A stretch of 64,000 bases of DNA, taken from Treponema sp. (lineage in GTDB: Bacteria; Spirochaetota; Spirochaetia; Treponematales; Treponemataceae). Shown here one piece after another: positions 16,153 through 25,186 of this stretch. The position numbers were made by a program, and so were the translations under genes. The DNA lies in NCBI GenBank assembly GCA_016288205.1, contig JAEEYO010000061.1:1-64000 (forward strand), written 5' to 3'. Below the pieces are notes generated by a model, which worked only from the letters and a program-made list of their open reading frames with translations, made no database searches and was not told the DNA's origin. Numbering within the stretch: position 1 is the first letter of the stretch; every line of letters begins with the position of its first letter.

Positions 16153-16362
16153 ATGCCTTTAAGCATGGCCGGACTTGGCGAGCAGTTTTTAATCAAAAAA
16201 ATCAATGGAAAGGAAGAGGTGCGCCGCTTTCTTGAGAACCTCGGATTTGTCTCTGGTGCGCAGGTCTCATTGGTCTCAGAGATTTCGGGAAACGTAATAG
16301 TCCAGATTAAGGAGAGCCGTGTCGCAATCAGCAGGGAAATGGCTCAGAAAATCATTGTCTGA
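16153..16362 (+). CDS. feoA: Ferrous iron transport protein FeoA (first copy)
   Basis: 70 residues from the ATG at 16153, which has AAGGAG 6 bases before it. An upstream in-frame start would lie in the operator region and is rejected. The small SH3-like FeoA fold is recognisable: MPLSMAGLGEQF, a helix EEVRRFLENLGFVSGAQV, then strands SLVSEISGNVIVQIKESRVAIS. FeoA is a cytoplasmic accessory protein thought to bind FeoB and support Fe(II) uptake. It is separated from the second feoA by 62 bases holding another operator. Confidence 0.85.
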   Translation: MPLSMAGLGEQFLIKKINGKEEVRRFLENLGFVSGAQVSLVSEISGNVIVQIKESRVAISREMAQKIIV

Positions 16363-16383
16363 TTTCTTTTTTTTGTCTCTGTG

Positions 16384-16397
16384 TTAGTCTAAACTAA
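16384..16397. promoter_or_regulatory. DtxR-type operator between the feoA genes
   Basis: TTAGTCTAAACTAA, an inverted repeat with TTAGT/ACTAA arms matching the boxes before the first feoA. It suggests a second metal-controlled promoter or internal repression site inside the operon. Confidence 0.65.
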
Positions 16398-16424
16398 TGT
16401 ATTGTAAGTAATAGGAGAATATAT

Positions 16425-16649
16425 ATGACATTGCGAGATGTAAAGACGGGCCAGACTGTAAAGGTCGAAAAGCTGAACGGCGAGGGTGCGGTTAAACGAC
16501 GCATCATGGACATGGGCATCACGAAGGGCGTGGAAATCTATGTGCGCAAAGTGGCTCCCCTTGGGGATCCTGTTGAAATCACGGTGCGTGGATATGAGCT
16601 TTCTGTGCGTAAGGCTGATGCAGAGATGGTTCAGGTGAAGGAGGCGTAG
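16425..16649 (+). CDS. feoA: Ferrous iron transport protein FeoA (second copy)
   Basis: 74 residues. It starts TLRDVKTGQTVKVEKLNG, followed by AVKRRIMDMGITKGVEIYVRKVAPLGDPVEITVRGYELSVRKADA, the complete FeoA pattern, and is closer to the family consensus than the first copy. It ends one base before feoB starts, so the two are co-translated. Two FeoA proteins beside one FeoB are common in anaerobes. They may act together as FeoB regulatory subunits. The ATG is preceded by AGGAG. Confidence 0.9.
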   Translation: MTLRDVKTGQTVKVEKLNGEGAVKRRIMDMGITKGVEIYVRKVAPLGDPVEITVRGYELSVRKADAEMVQVKEA

Positions 16650-16650
16650 G

Positions 16651-19002
16651 ATGATTAAGATAGCACTTGCAGGAAATCCCAACGCGGGAAAAACGACGTT
16701 GTTCAATGCTCTCACGGGCTCGAATCAGTTTGTCGGAAACTGGCCGGGAGTTACCGTTGAAAAAAAGGAAGGAAAACTTAAGGGACATAAAGATGACGTG
16801 GTGATTACGGATTTGCCCGGCATCTATTCTCTTTCGCCATATACGCTTGAGGAAGTAGTCTCCCGCGATTATCTTGTGAAGGAAAGACCTGACGCGATTC
16901 TGAACATTGTGGACGGAACTAACCTTGAGAGGAACCTTTATCTCACGACACAGCTTGCCGAGCTTGGCATCCCGATGGTTGTCGCCGTGAACATGATGGA
17001 TGTCGTGAAAAAGAACGGTGACAAAATCCACGTCGAGGAAATGCAGAAGGAGCTCGGATGCCCCGTGGTGGAAATCTCGGCCCTTAAGGGAACTGGATGT
17101 GTTGAGGCTGCGGAGATTGCGGTTGAGAAGGCCGGCGAGAAAAAGCCCATGATGTATAAACACCGGTTCGAAGGTTGCGTGGAACATGCTCTTGCACACA
17201 TTGAGGAGGCTGTCGTACATGATCTGCCAGAGGAGCAGCACCGTTGGTATTCCGTGAAGCTTTTTGAGCGAGATGAGAAAGTAATCAAGGCGCTGGGAAT
17301 CTCGGACGAAAAACTGAGCCACATTGAGAAGGACATAAAATCATGTGAGGCGGAGCTTGACGATGATTCCGAATCAATCATCACCGCCGAGAGATATAAG
17401 TACATTGAGTCAATCATCAAAAGATGCGTGACGAAAAAGAACAGACAGAAGCTGAACGTCTCTGACAAGATTGACCGTGTGGTGACGAACCGCTGGCTTG
17501 CCCTCCCGATTTTTGCCGTAATCATGTTCCTTGTTTATTATGTCGCGATGGTGACTGTGGGTGCCGCTGCTACGGACTGGGCGAACGACGGACTCTTCGG
17601 CGACGGTTATCATCTTTTCGGAATTGGCACAGGGGCTTATGAGGAGGCCGCGGAGGAATACGGTGATACGGCTGCGATTCTTGAGGCCTTTGAAAACGGA
17701 GAGACAAGCTATGTGACCGTTGATGACGAGACGATGGAAGTCTCCGATCCGATTCAGATTACGGATGATGTATTAGCTGAGGCTAATGCGATGGTGGGAA
17801 AATACGGTGAGGAAGGACCTGACCCTGCTGATTACGGAGTCTGGGTTCCGGGTATTCCTGCTCTGATTGAAAGCGGTCTTGATGCGATAGGTTGCGCGGA
17901 CTGGCTCAAGGGGCTGATTCTTGACGGAATTGTTGCCGGTGTCGGTGCGGTTCTTGGATTCGTTCCTCAGATGCTCGTTCTCTTCCTTTTCCTTGCGTTC
18001 CTTGAGGCTTGCGGTTACATGGCCAGAATCGCGTTCATACTTGACCGTGTGTTCCGCCGCTTCGGTCTTTCAGGAAAATCTTTCATTCCAATGCTCGTTG
18101 GTGTTGGTTGTGGAGTTCCTGGAATTATGGCCTGCCGTACAATCGAAAATGAACGCGACCGGCGCATGTCAATTATGACAACAACCTTTATTCCTTGTGG
18201 CGCTAAGGTTCCGTTCATCGGTCTTGTGGTCGGAGCAATTTTCGGTGGAAATCCATGGCTCGCCGCATCAGCGTACTTCATTGGACTGGGCGCAATCATT
18301 TTCTCTGGAATCATCCTGAAAAAGACCAAGCCTTTTACCGGGGATGTCGCGCCTTTCGTTATGGAGCTTCCTGCCTATCACTTGCCGACGATAAAAAATC
18401 TTCTGCGCTCCATGTGGGAAAGAGGATGGTCATTCATCAAGAAGGCGGGTACAATCATCCTGCTTTCTACCATAGTAATATGGTTCCTTTCGTTCTTCGG
18501 ATGGGCAGACGGTTCGTTCGGTATGCTTGAGGAAGATCAGATGGACTGCAGCATTCTCGCGAAGATTGGAAGTGCCGTGGCATGGCTTTTCGCTCCTCTT
18601 GGATGGGGCAACTGGCAGGCAACTGTCGCGTCGGTCACTGGTCTTGTGGCAAAGGAGAACATCGTCGGTACCATGGGAATCCTTTACGGTGGCGAGTCAA
18701 CCTGGGCGAACATGGCGAGCGCATTCTCTCAGCCGGCGGGTCTCTCGTTCCTTATTTTCAACCTGCTCTGTGCTCCTTGTTTTGCCGCCATCGGTGCAAT
18801 CAAGAGGGAAATGAACAGCCGTAAGTGGACTTGGGCAGCGATCGGATGGCAGTGCGGATTTGCATACGCGGTCTCATTCGTAGTCTATCAGCTTGGATGT
18901 ATGTTCGGCGGAAGCGGAAACATCATCGGATTCGTCATTGCTCTTGCCGTAATCGTCTGCTTCGGATGGGCTCTGTTCAGAAGACCCAGCAAGGCAAAAT
19001 AA
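16651..19002 (+). CDS. feoB: Ferrous iron permease FeoB
   Basis: 783 residues, the usual size. The N-terminal GTPase domain has all motifs: GNPNAGKTTLFN (P-loop), the WPGVTVEKKEG switch I region, DLPGIYSLSPY (G3) and NMMD (G4). A helical linker follows to about residue 275. The membrane part begins near 285, carries an acidic extracytoplasmic insertion (about 330-405), and contains the gate motifs GCGVPGIMACRT and, near the end, GLVAKENIVGTMGILYG and LLCAPCFAAIGAI. FeoB imports Fe(II) across the inner membrane under anoxic conditions. The gene follows feoA by one base and is controlled by the operators upstream. Confidence 0.96.
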   Translation: MIKIALAGNPNAGKTTLFNALTGSNQFVGNWPGVTVEKKEGKLKGHKDDVVITDLPGIYSLSPYTLEEVVSRDYLVKERPDAILNIVDGTNLERNLYLTTQLAELGIPMVVAVNMMDVVKKNGDKIHVEEMQKELGCPVVEISALKGTGCVEAAEIAVEKAGEKKPMMYKHRFEGCVEHALAHIEEAVVHDLPEEQHRWYSVKLFERDEKVIKALGISDEKLSHIEKDIKSCEAELDDDSESIITAERYKYIESIIKRCVTKKNRQKLNVSDKIDRVVTNRWLALPIFAVIMFLVYYVAMVTVGAAATDWANDGLFGDGYHLFGIGTGAYEEAAEEYGDTAAILEAFENGETSYVTVDDETMEVSDPIQITDDVLAEANAMVGKYGEEGPDPADYGVWVPGIPALIESGLDAIGCADWLKGLILDGIVAGVGAVLGFVPQMLVLFLFLAFLEACGYMARIAFILDRVFRRFGLSGKSFIPMLVGVGCGVPGIMACRTIENERDRRMSIMTTTFIPCGAKVPFIGLVVGAIFGGNPWLAASAYFIGLGAIIFSGIILKKTKPFTGDVAPFVMELPAYHLPTIKNLLRSMWERGWSFIKKAGTIILLSTIVIWFLSFFGWADGSFGMLEEDQMDCSILAKIGSAVAWLFAPLGWGNWQATVASVTGLVAKENIVGTMGILYGGESTWANMASAFSQPAGLSFLIFNLLCAPCFAAIGAIKREMNSRKWTWAAIGWQCGFAYAVSFVVYQLGCMFGGSGNIIGFVIALAVIVCFGWALFRRPSKAK

Positions 19003-19047
19003 TTAGGCGTAAGTTCGGATCAAAAACTGGAAAAAGGAGGCGGTAAT

Positions 19048-19257
19048 ATGTCTGGAACAATTATAGTCACTCTGATTCTCGTACTGATTGTTTCGGCTGT
19101 TATTGCCTCCATGAATAAAGACAGAAGAAATAACAAACATCCGTCCTGTGGCGGAAGTTGCTCTTCATGCGGTCATTCCTGTGAGCGTATTTTTGCCGAG
19201 ATGGATGCCGTTATGGAAAAACAAAAATCTTTGGAAAATAAGTCTTGCCGTAAATGA
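19048..19257 (+). CDS. FeoB-associated Cys-rich membrane protein
   Basis: 69 residues: a single N-terminal helix (TIIVTLILVLIVSAVIA), a short basic stretch, then a cysteine cluster SCGGSCSSCGHSC. This is the layout of the FeoB-associated Cys-rich family, the likely counterpart of FeoC in Gram-positive bacteria and spirochaetes. It may bind Fe(II) or an Fe-S cluster near the FeoB channel. AAAGGAGG precedes the ATG and it lies 45 bases after feoB in the same orientation. Confidence 0.85.
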   Translation: MSGTIIVTLILVLIVSAVIASMNKDRRNNKHPSCGGSCSSCGHSCERIFAEMDAVMEKQKSLENKSCRK

Positions 19258-19293
19258 ATCCGTTTAGTATAATTAGGACACCATTACTAAACG
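19245..19293 (+). promoter_or_regulatory. Promoter and inverted repeat before the DtxR-type gene
   Basis: TTGCCG (19245-19250), 17 bases, TATAAT (19268-19273). CGTTTAGT (19261-19268) and ACTAAACG (19286-19293) are exact inverse complements around a 17-base loop and flank the -10. The TTAGT/ACTAA arms resemble the feo boxes but at wider spacing, suggesting autoregulation by the same protein. Confidence 0.6.
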
Positions 19294-19302
19294 AGGTAAA
19301 CC

Positions 19303-19689
19303 ATGGTAATTAAAGAATCGGCTGAGATGTATCTTGAGACAATTCTCGTTCTGTCAAAAAAAGGTTCAGTGCGTGCCGCGGATATTGTAAGGGAAATGAA
19401 TTTTTCGCGTCCCTCCGTCAGTGTCGCGCTCCACAATCTTGAGGATGAGGATTATATTTCCATTGCGGATGATCAGACCGTAAGTCTTCTTCCAAAGGGG
19501 GAGGAGATTGCAAAGAAGATTTATGAGCGTCACACGGTGCTCACGGAATTCTTCGAGCAGCTTGGTGTGAAATCTTCCATAGCATCAGCGGACGCATGCA
19601 AGATTGAGCATGACATCAGTCCCGAATCATTCAAGGCAATCAAAAAACTTGTGAAAAGCAACCGGGACTTACGACAGACAGAATCTTAA
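19303..19689 (+). CDS. DtxR/MntR-family metal-dependent regulator
   Basis: 128 residues, a two-domain form without the C-terminal SH3 domain. The N-terminal winged helix includes SAEMYLETILVLSKKGSVRAADIVREMNFSRPSVSVALHNLEDEDYI. The dimerisation domain has DACKIEHDISPESF, containing the Cys, Glu and His that bind metal in DtxR-like proteins. With Fe(II) or Mn(II) bound such proteins repress uptake genes. The position after feoB and the repeated TTAGTnnnnnCTAA boxes make it the likely Feo regulator. Its stop codon overlaps the stop of the convergent large exported-protein gene. Confidence 0.88.
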   Translation: MVIKESAEMYLETILVLSKKGSVRAADIVREMNFSRPSVSVALHNLEDEDYISIADDQTVSLLPKGEEIAKKIYERHTVLTEFFEQLGVKSSIASADACKIEHDISPESFKAIKKLVKSNRDLRQTES

Positions 19690-22600
19690 TCCTTCCACTC
19701 CATTGAAGAGGAATCAGACGCGCGGGATTTTGACTCGCCTTTTGTCGGTTCGCTTTCCGTGCCTGAAATCCTCCGTGCCCTTTCGGTTACTTTTACGGCC
19801 TCATCCTCCATGCCCATCTCATTATATACAGCGGCAAGATTTGAGTATGCGGGCCTGTACTGGGGGGCCTTTTCAGTTATGGTCGCGAGGACTTTCGCAG
19901 CCTTTTCCTTTTCACCGATTGAGTACCAGAGTTTTGCGACTGCATTGAGTTCGGTCGGTGTTCCGGTCGAGATTTTTTTCAACGCAATGCTCATCTGATT
20001 TTTTATTTCCTCGGCGGATTTTTTATTCATTGAGACGAGCTTGTCTGTCGCTATGTGGATTTCCCCTTTGCCGTCCGGATTTGCTGCCGATGCGTAAAGG
20101 TTCCATGCTTCCTGAACGAGCGTATACTCATACGGATTTTTTGCCAGCTCCTTTGACGCAGATTTCCATGCCGCCTCAAATCCGTTGTAAAGAATCGTAG
20201 TCTCAACCGGAATCCAGATGTGTCCGTTTATCGTGAGCGTTCCGTAATCATTTTCAAGTTTGCTCCACACCGCGCTTTCTTTCAGACCCGTGTCGAATGC
20301 CGCGAAGATGTGTCCCGGAGTCGTAATCAGTGCCGAGGGAATTCCTGCGCTTTCCATGACCGAGCAGAACAGTGTGGTCATGTCGTCGCAATCACCGCCC
20401 TTGAGTGAAAGTGTCTCAGCGGGGAATCGCACCGTGTCTACCGAGAACTCATTGTCGATTACCTGCGTTACGGGTGTGTTGGGGTCGGCCACATAGGTGA
20501 GCGGAATGGCACCGATGGAATTTGCGAGTGCGATGGCTTTTGTCACGTTTGTGGAAATCAGCTCGCTTTTGTTTTGCGAGAGGGATGCGAATACGAAGCT
20601 TGAGACCGTTGGGTCGTTTGGCTGGATGAAGCATGAGAGCATCGCCGTGTCCGCCCATGTCATAGCGCTTTTTTTGTAGAGAGTCACAGGCCTTGTTATG
20701 GAGAGGCTCTTTGATTTTCCTTCCTCTTCCCATGAGATTGTGAACTGCATCTGGAGAACCGTATTCTCGGAGACCTGCAGGACTTTTTTGTTCAGCACCG
20801 TGTTGATTGCGATGTCATCCTGCTCTCCGGGGCTGAGCGTTTTGATTTCCCCTCCCTTGCTCGGAAAGTCCATGTATTTTCTAACGTATGCCGTCACCGA
20901 GATGTTTTTCAGAGTGGAACTTCCGTTGTTTTTTACAGTGATGAATCCTGCGGGATCTGTTGCGTAGACATTCATCAACACCGGGAAAAGAGCCGCCAAA
21001 TCAAGGGACTCAACCGAGACTGACGGAATCTCTGCTGATGTGAATCCGTCTTCGGGGTGGAATGCGTTTTTCAAATCCGCATAGGCTTCCTGCACTTCCT
21101 CATCCCACGGCACCTGCTTCCTGAGTTTTTCAAGCAGCTTCATCGCCTCCTGATATGTGGACCGTGCTGTCTCCTCGCCATACTCATCGAAAAGATTCAG
21201 TGCCTCCTCAGTTTTTTCCGCCGCGGATTTTTTGTTCAATGCGACCTCGGACCTCAATCTCTTTTCAGCTGCGTCCGTGTCCTTGGGGCAGATCTCAAGA
21301 TACTTCGTGTAGTTTTCAAGCGCGGGCTCATAGCTTCCGGCATTATAAAGTGTGTCAGCGTTTTTCTTGTAAATCGCTGCGGTCTCAATCAGTGTGGCTC
21401 CCTGCGGATTTCCACCGTTTTTCAATGCAGCAAGTACTGGCGGGAGTTTTGCGTCGCTTTCGGCTGCCCTCCACAAAATGTTGCTTATTGCGTCATAGAA
21501 AAAATACATTCCGTTTCTTCCGCCGCAGTATGTTGAATACTTCATCGACTCGTCAAGCTGCATGGTCCACATTTTCAGTCCGTCGGAGGAAAACCTTGAG
21601 AGCGTTTTTTTCTCCTGATTGAGCGAAAGCATGGAAGAGTCATTCAGTATCTGGCACAAGGTCTCGTTCCGTTCCGCGCTCAGGAAGATGACTTTTTGCA
21701 GGGTCGTGTTTTTCGTGTTGCAGACAAAAATCATGTTGCCTTTCTGAAAGCAGATTGTGTCACCGGGTCCCGCCATGATTGAGTCGGCCATGGAGATCGG
21801 GATGTCCATTTGTGAGAGCCGTCCGTCCTTTTGCGGAAGGAAAATCTTTTTGTTCAGCAAGTCCACGAGATAGGGCGTTCCCGAGTGGAAAAACCGCAGC
21901 GTTGAATTTGACGAGGGATATTTGTATTGCACTTTTCCTGATACAGCGTCTTTTTCATCCACGCTGATTACTGACGGTGTTCCCTGATTTGCGAAAAGCA
22001 CTGTTTTTCCGTCGCTTGAGTAAGTCTCCCAATATGTAGAGAACTTGGAGCTTCCGTTGATTTTCTTCGTGAGATTTTCCTTCACGTCCCATGTGGGACT
22101 GTAGTCGATTATGGAATCTTTCGCGCGCATTACGAAACTGTAGTCATCTCTTGCGGCGACTGAAACTGAATATCCGGACCGTGTTCCTCCGAGCTCCGTC
22201 ATCGTGCGTCTGTCAATTATCTCCGGAGAACTCAGTGCGGAAGATTTTGCGTCGCTTTCGCTTGAGACAATCATCGGGAAACATGCCTCTATGCATTTCG
22301 CGCACAAGTCAATCTTGTCCTTTCTGTCCTTGATGAAAACGGATATCAGTTCCGCGGAAAATGAGAGGCTGATTTCTGAGTCCGTGCAGAGAGTCAATTC
22401 TATTTTAATTGTCTTGTCTTCATTGTACCAATTTTCATCAGTTTCTATTTTAAGCTCCACGCGCGGATAACATGTCGAGGGCTCAATCAGATTTTTTTCT
22501 TTTTCCTTCGCTTCCTTTATGCGTTTTTCCAGATCGGCGATTTTTTTATCTGGGGATTCTCCGTCAATTTCCATGATTGAAAATCCTGCCATTCCTTTGA

Positions 22601-22892
22601 ACCGGCTTTGAGTTTCCTCTATCCTTTTCTTTTCCTTTTCGAGCTTTTCGGATTCAAGCGGGAGTCTCTGGTATTCTCCCCAGTATGAGGCGTATGGGAC
22701 CAGATTCAGTGTGTTGTAATCTACCGGAGTGAGATCCACGGATTTTGCTTTTCCTGCAATCTGTGCAATCACATCGTTCGTAAGAATTTCCTCTTCCTCG
22801 GGGGACTTGTTTTGTATGTAAAGATTTTTTGCGGCAAGCGGAATTGTAAGCGCAAAAGACAGGACGGCAATCAGTGGAACAAGTTTCTTCAT
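19686..22892 (-). CDS. Large exported protein with TPR and transglutaminase-like domains
   Basis: 1068 residues. The signal peptide MKKLVPLIAVLSFALTIPLAAK indicates export. An N-terminal region (about 40-230) includes a charged coiled segment. A central part (about 270-480) has repeated strands suggestive of a propeller. TPR-like helices appear near 505-560 (LYNAGSYEPALENYTKYLEI) and again near 1000-1045. A transglutaminase-like core lies near 830-890: GGDCDDMTTLFCSVMESAG with Cys835, GHIFAAFD with His861, and GHIWIPVE. In this superfamily the Cys-His pair performs protease or acyl-transfer chemistry. A periplasmic peptidase or scaffold role is plausible. GAGGTGA precedes the ATG. The 3' end overlaps the DtxR-type gene's stop. 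Confidence 0.8.
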   Translation of the reverse strand: MKKLVPLIAVLSFALTIPLAAKNLYIQNKSPEEEEILTNDVIAQIAGKAKSVDLTPVDYNTLNLVPYASYWGEYQRLPLESEKLEKEKKRIEETQSRFKGMAGFSIMEIDGESPDKKIADLEKRIKEAKEKEKNLIEPSTCYPRVELKIETDENWYNEDKTIKIELTLCTDSEISLSFSAELISVFIKDRKDKIDLCAKCIEACFPMIVSSESDAKSSALSSPEIIDRRTMTELGGTRSGYSVSVAARDDYSFVMRAKDSIIDYSPTWDVKENLTKKINGSSKFSTYWETYSSDGKTVLFANQGTPSVISVDEKDAVSGKVQYKYPSSNSTLRFFHSGTPYLVDLLNKKIFLPQKDGRLSQMDIPISMADSIMAGPGDTICFQKGNMIFVCNTKNTTLQKVIFLSAERNETLCQILNDSSMLSLNQEKKTLSRFSSDGLKMWTMQLDESMKYSTYCGGRNGMYFFYDAISNILWRAAESDAKLPPVLAALKNGGNPQGATLIETAAIYKKNADTLYNAGSYEPALENYTKYLEICPKDTDAAEKRLRSEVALNKKSAAEKTEEALNLFDEYGEETARSTYQEAMKLLEKLRKQVPWDEEVQEAYADLKNAFHPEDGFTSAEIPSVSVESLDLAALFPVLMNVYATDPAGFITVKNNGSSTLKNISVTAYVRKYMDFPSKGGEIKTLSPGEQDDIAINTVLNKKVLQVSENTVLQMQFTISWEEEGKSKSLSITRPVTLYKKSAMTWADTAMLSCFIQPNDPTVSSFVFASLSQNKSELISTNVTKAIALANSIGAIPLTYVADPNTPVTQVIDNEFSVDTVRFPAETLSLKGGDCDDMTTLFCSVMESAGIPSALITTPGHIFAAFDTGLKESAVWSKLENDYGTLTINGHIWIPVETTILYNGFEAAWKSASKELAKNPYEYTLVQEAWNLYASAANPDGKGEIHIATDKLVSMNKKSAEEIKNQMSIALKKISTGTPTELNAVAKLWYSIGEKEKAAKVLATITEKAPQYRPAYSNLAAVYNEMGMEDEAVKVTERARRISGTESEPTKGESKSRASDSSSMEWKD

Positions 22893-22913
22893 ATAAAAAT
22901 CACCTCTTCCACT

Positions 22914-22942
22914 AAAATACCATATCTGGAAAATATGGTCAA
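22914..22942 (-). promoter_or_regulatory. Promoter with palindrome in spacer, before the transglutaminase-like gene
   Basis: On the minus strand TTGACC (22942-22937), 17 bases, TATTTT (22919-22914). The spacer holds CCATAT...ATATGG (22920-22938), an inverted repeat that could be an operator for an unidentified regulator. Confidence 0.5.
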
Positions 22943-22955
22943 TAAATTTGATTTT

Positions 22956-23825
22956 TTATGCGTCGAAGTTATAGTAGACTCCGGGCTGTGTCATGCCTGC
23001 GAAACCGTTTTCCTTCGCGTCGTAATTTACGAAATTGTCGGCGTAGTGGCAGAGAAAGATTTTGCTCTTGATTGCTGGATCCAGACTCTTGAGCTCGTCA
23101 ATGCTTGTGTGTACTCCGCCCGTGTAGCTCTGGCAGTCATGGAAAATGTATTCCGGGTGATATGCGTCCTCAATCCATGAGAGAAGATCGGGATCAAATC
23201 TTGTGTCGGCAGGAAAAAGGATTCTGTTGTCAACGAGGATTCCCGTGCTCCATGCGCTTTCTTTCCACGAAGGAACTCCGTCGGGCATGTGCATGGTCCT
23301 GAAGAATTTCACGTTGATTGAGCCGCATCTGAATTCCCACATTGGACGCGGGACAAGACAGAGTGGGCGAGGTTTTATCTGCTCGAAATAATCATCAAAG
23401 CTCAGGTAATGTCCGGGAACATCCTTGTTGTATGGGGTCTCACGGCTCTCACCATAGCTGAGTCCTCCCTTCAATGTTTCGTTCCAGAGTAGTTCCTTAT
23501 ATGAGTCGTTGATGTATATTTTGGGCCGCGTTTTTGTGACGTAACGGTGCATGAGCGCAAGTTCCTCAACTCCGCCCGCATGATCGGAATGTGAGTGTGA
23601 GATAAAAACGTTCTGAACTTTCATAATCGCCGACTTGTATTTATGAAACGCTATTGGACACTGAGATCCGCAGTCAACGAGAAGATGATCATCTCCCTTG
23701 ATGATGAGAAGGTTATTTTGAAAATTTTGTTTTACGAACGCGCTTCCTGTTCCAAGAAAGAAGAATTCCAGTGAGCCGTCGTTGTTTGTCAGTCGCAGTG
23801 ATTCATCAAAAGGCAATATTTTCAT
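22956..23825 (-). CDS. Metallo-beta-lactamase-fold hydrolase
   Basis: 289 residues. The metal site is clear: HSHSDHAGGVEEL (HxHxDH motif, near residue 77), a downstream His in FRTMHMPDG, PADTRFDPD with the bridging Asp, and CHYAD near the end. The protein begins with the substrate-side strands EFFFLGTGSAFVKQNFQNNLLI and DHLLVDCGSQCP, like RNase Z and cyclic-nucleotide phosphodiesterase members of the fold. It probably cleaves a phosphoester or related substrate in the cytoplasm. The exact substrate cannot be assigned. It is divergent from the flavodiiron gene. Confidence 0.82.
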   Translation of the reverse strand: MKILPFDESLRLTNNDGSLEFFFLGTGSAFVKQNFQNNLLIIKGDDHLLVDCGSQCPIAFHKYKSAIMKVQNVFISHSHSDHAGGVEELALMHRYVTKTRPKIYINDSYKELLWNETLKGGLSYGESRETPYNKDVPGHYLSFDDYFEQIKPRPLCLVPRPMWEFRCGSINVKFFRTMHMPDGVPSWKESAWSTGILVDNRILFPADTRFDPDLLSWIEDAYHPEYIFHDCQSYTGGVHTSIDELKSLDPAIKSKIFLCHYADNFVNYDAKENGFAGMTQPGVYYNFDA

Positions 23826-23987
23826 CTCGATTCCCTCTTCTATTTTTCGGAATCCGCGGATGAATGTATTAGAGTTTTTTTATGCGGTTTTTAAGCAATT
23901 TTCACGCAGCTTTCCGGGGACTTGTTTTTTGCCATGTTTCATTATAAAATTAAGGCAATATAAGCAAATTGATTTGAGGAGCGTCTT

Positions 23988-25169
23988 ATGCACATAAGTG
24001 ACACAATCAGATATATCGGAGTCAATGATCACGACATAGATCTTTTTGAGGGACAGTTTGAGGTGCCGAACGGAATGGCATACAACTCATACGTCATTGT
24101 CTCGGATAAAATCGCGGTGATGGATTCCGTTGAGGCGAGATTCGGCGATGAGTGGATTAAAAACATTGAGTCGGTTCTGAAAGATTGCGGTGGCAGAACG
24201 CCGGATTATCTTGTGGTGCAGCACATGGAGATGGATCACAGCGCGAACATAAAGACATTTGCGGAAAAATATCCCGGGGCAAAAATCGTCGCCTCAAAGG
24301 TCGCATTTTCAATTATGAAAAATCTTTTCGGAACAGATTTCGCCGACCGTCAGCTTGTCGTGGGTGAGGGCTCGAAACTTGAGCTTGGTGCGTCCGAGGG
24401 GGAGTGTCCCTTGTGTTTTGTGACCGCTCCCAACGTGCATTGGCCTGAGGTCATAATGAGCTATCTGGAAAAAGAGAAGACTGTTTTCAGTGCCGACGCC
24501 TTCGGAAAATTCGGCGCGCTTGATTACGATGATCCCGAGGGATGGGCATGTGAGGCACGTCGCTATTATTTTGGAATCGTCGGTAAATTCGGTGCGAATG
24601 TTCGGGCCTTGCTCAAAAAGATTTCCGGCCTTGACATAAAGAGAATCTGTTCGCTGCATGGTCCTGTGCTTGATGAAAATCTTTCCTATTATATGGACAC
24701 TTACAACACATGGTCCAGCTACGGGGTGGAGAGCGAGGGTGTCGCAGTCTTCTACACTTCGGTTTACGGAAACACAAAATCTGCGGCGGAAAAAATCGCG
24801 CAGACTCTGATTGACAAGGGATGTCCTAAGGTCGTCCTGAATGACCTTGCCCGCGAGGATATTTACGAGTGTGTTGAGGATGCGTTCCGATACGGCAAAA
24901 TGATTCTTGCGACAACGACTTACAACGGAAGCGTGTTCCCGAAAATGAAGGAATTCATCAATCTGCTCACGGAAAGGAACTTCCAAAAACGTACGGTTGG
25001 TCTGATTGAAAACGGAAGCTGGACTCCCACCGCTGCAAAAGGCATGGCGGCACTTTTCGAGGGATGCAAGGAAATCACATTCCTGGAAAACAAGGTCACG
25101 ATAAAAACCGCAGTCACCCAGGACACAATCACCGCGATTGAAAAAATGGCGGATGAGATTCTTCGTTAG
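23988..25169 (+). CDS. Flavodiiron protein (FprA type, O2/NO reductase)
   Basis: 393 residues, the normal length for a two-domain flavodiiron protein. The N-terminal metallo-beta-lactamase-like domain binds two irons: HMEMDHSAN (HxExDH), NVHWPEVIMSYL, FSADAFG and SLHGPVL provide the ligands. The C-terminal flavodoxin domain starts near 255 with YTSVYGNTKSAAEKIAQTL, the FMN phosphate loop, and includes TTTYNGSVFPKM and ENGSWTP. These enzymes reduce O2 to water or NO to N2O and protect anaerobes. No rubredoxin domain is attached, so a separate electron donor is needed. GAGGAG lies before the ATG. A membrane-protein gene follows after 17 bases. Confidence 0.93.
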   Translation: MHISDTIRYIGVNDHDIDLFEGQFEVPNGMAYNSYVIVSDKIAVMDSVEARFGDEWIKNIESVLKDCGGRTPDYLVVQHMEMDHSANIKTFAEKYPGAKIVASKVAFSIMKNLFGTDFADRQLVVGEGSKLELGASEGECPLCFVTAPNVHWPEVIMSYLEKEKTVFSADAFGKFGALDYDDPEGWACEARRYYFGIVGKFGANVRALLKKISGLDIKRICSLHGPVLDENLSYYMDTYNTWSSYGVESEGVAVFYTSVYGNTKSAAEKIAQTLIDKGCPKVVLNDLAREDIYECVEDAFRYGKMILATTTYNGSVFPKMKEFINLLTERNFQKRTVGLIENGSWTPTAAKGMAALFEGCKEITFLENKVTIKTAVTQDTITAIEKMADEILR

Positions 25170-25186
25170 TTTTTTTGGTGATGTGA

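Noticed and set aside
17772-17785. TTAGCTGAGGCTAA inside feoB, similar to the iron box
   Set aside because: It lies in a coding region, differs at the fifth base and has no promoter beside it; probably chance.
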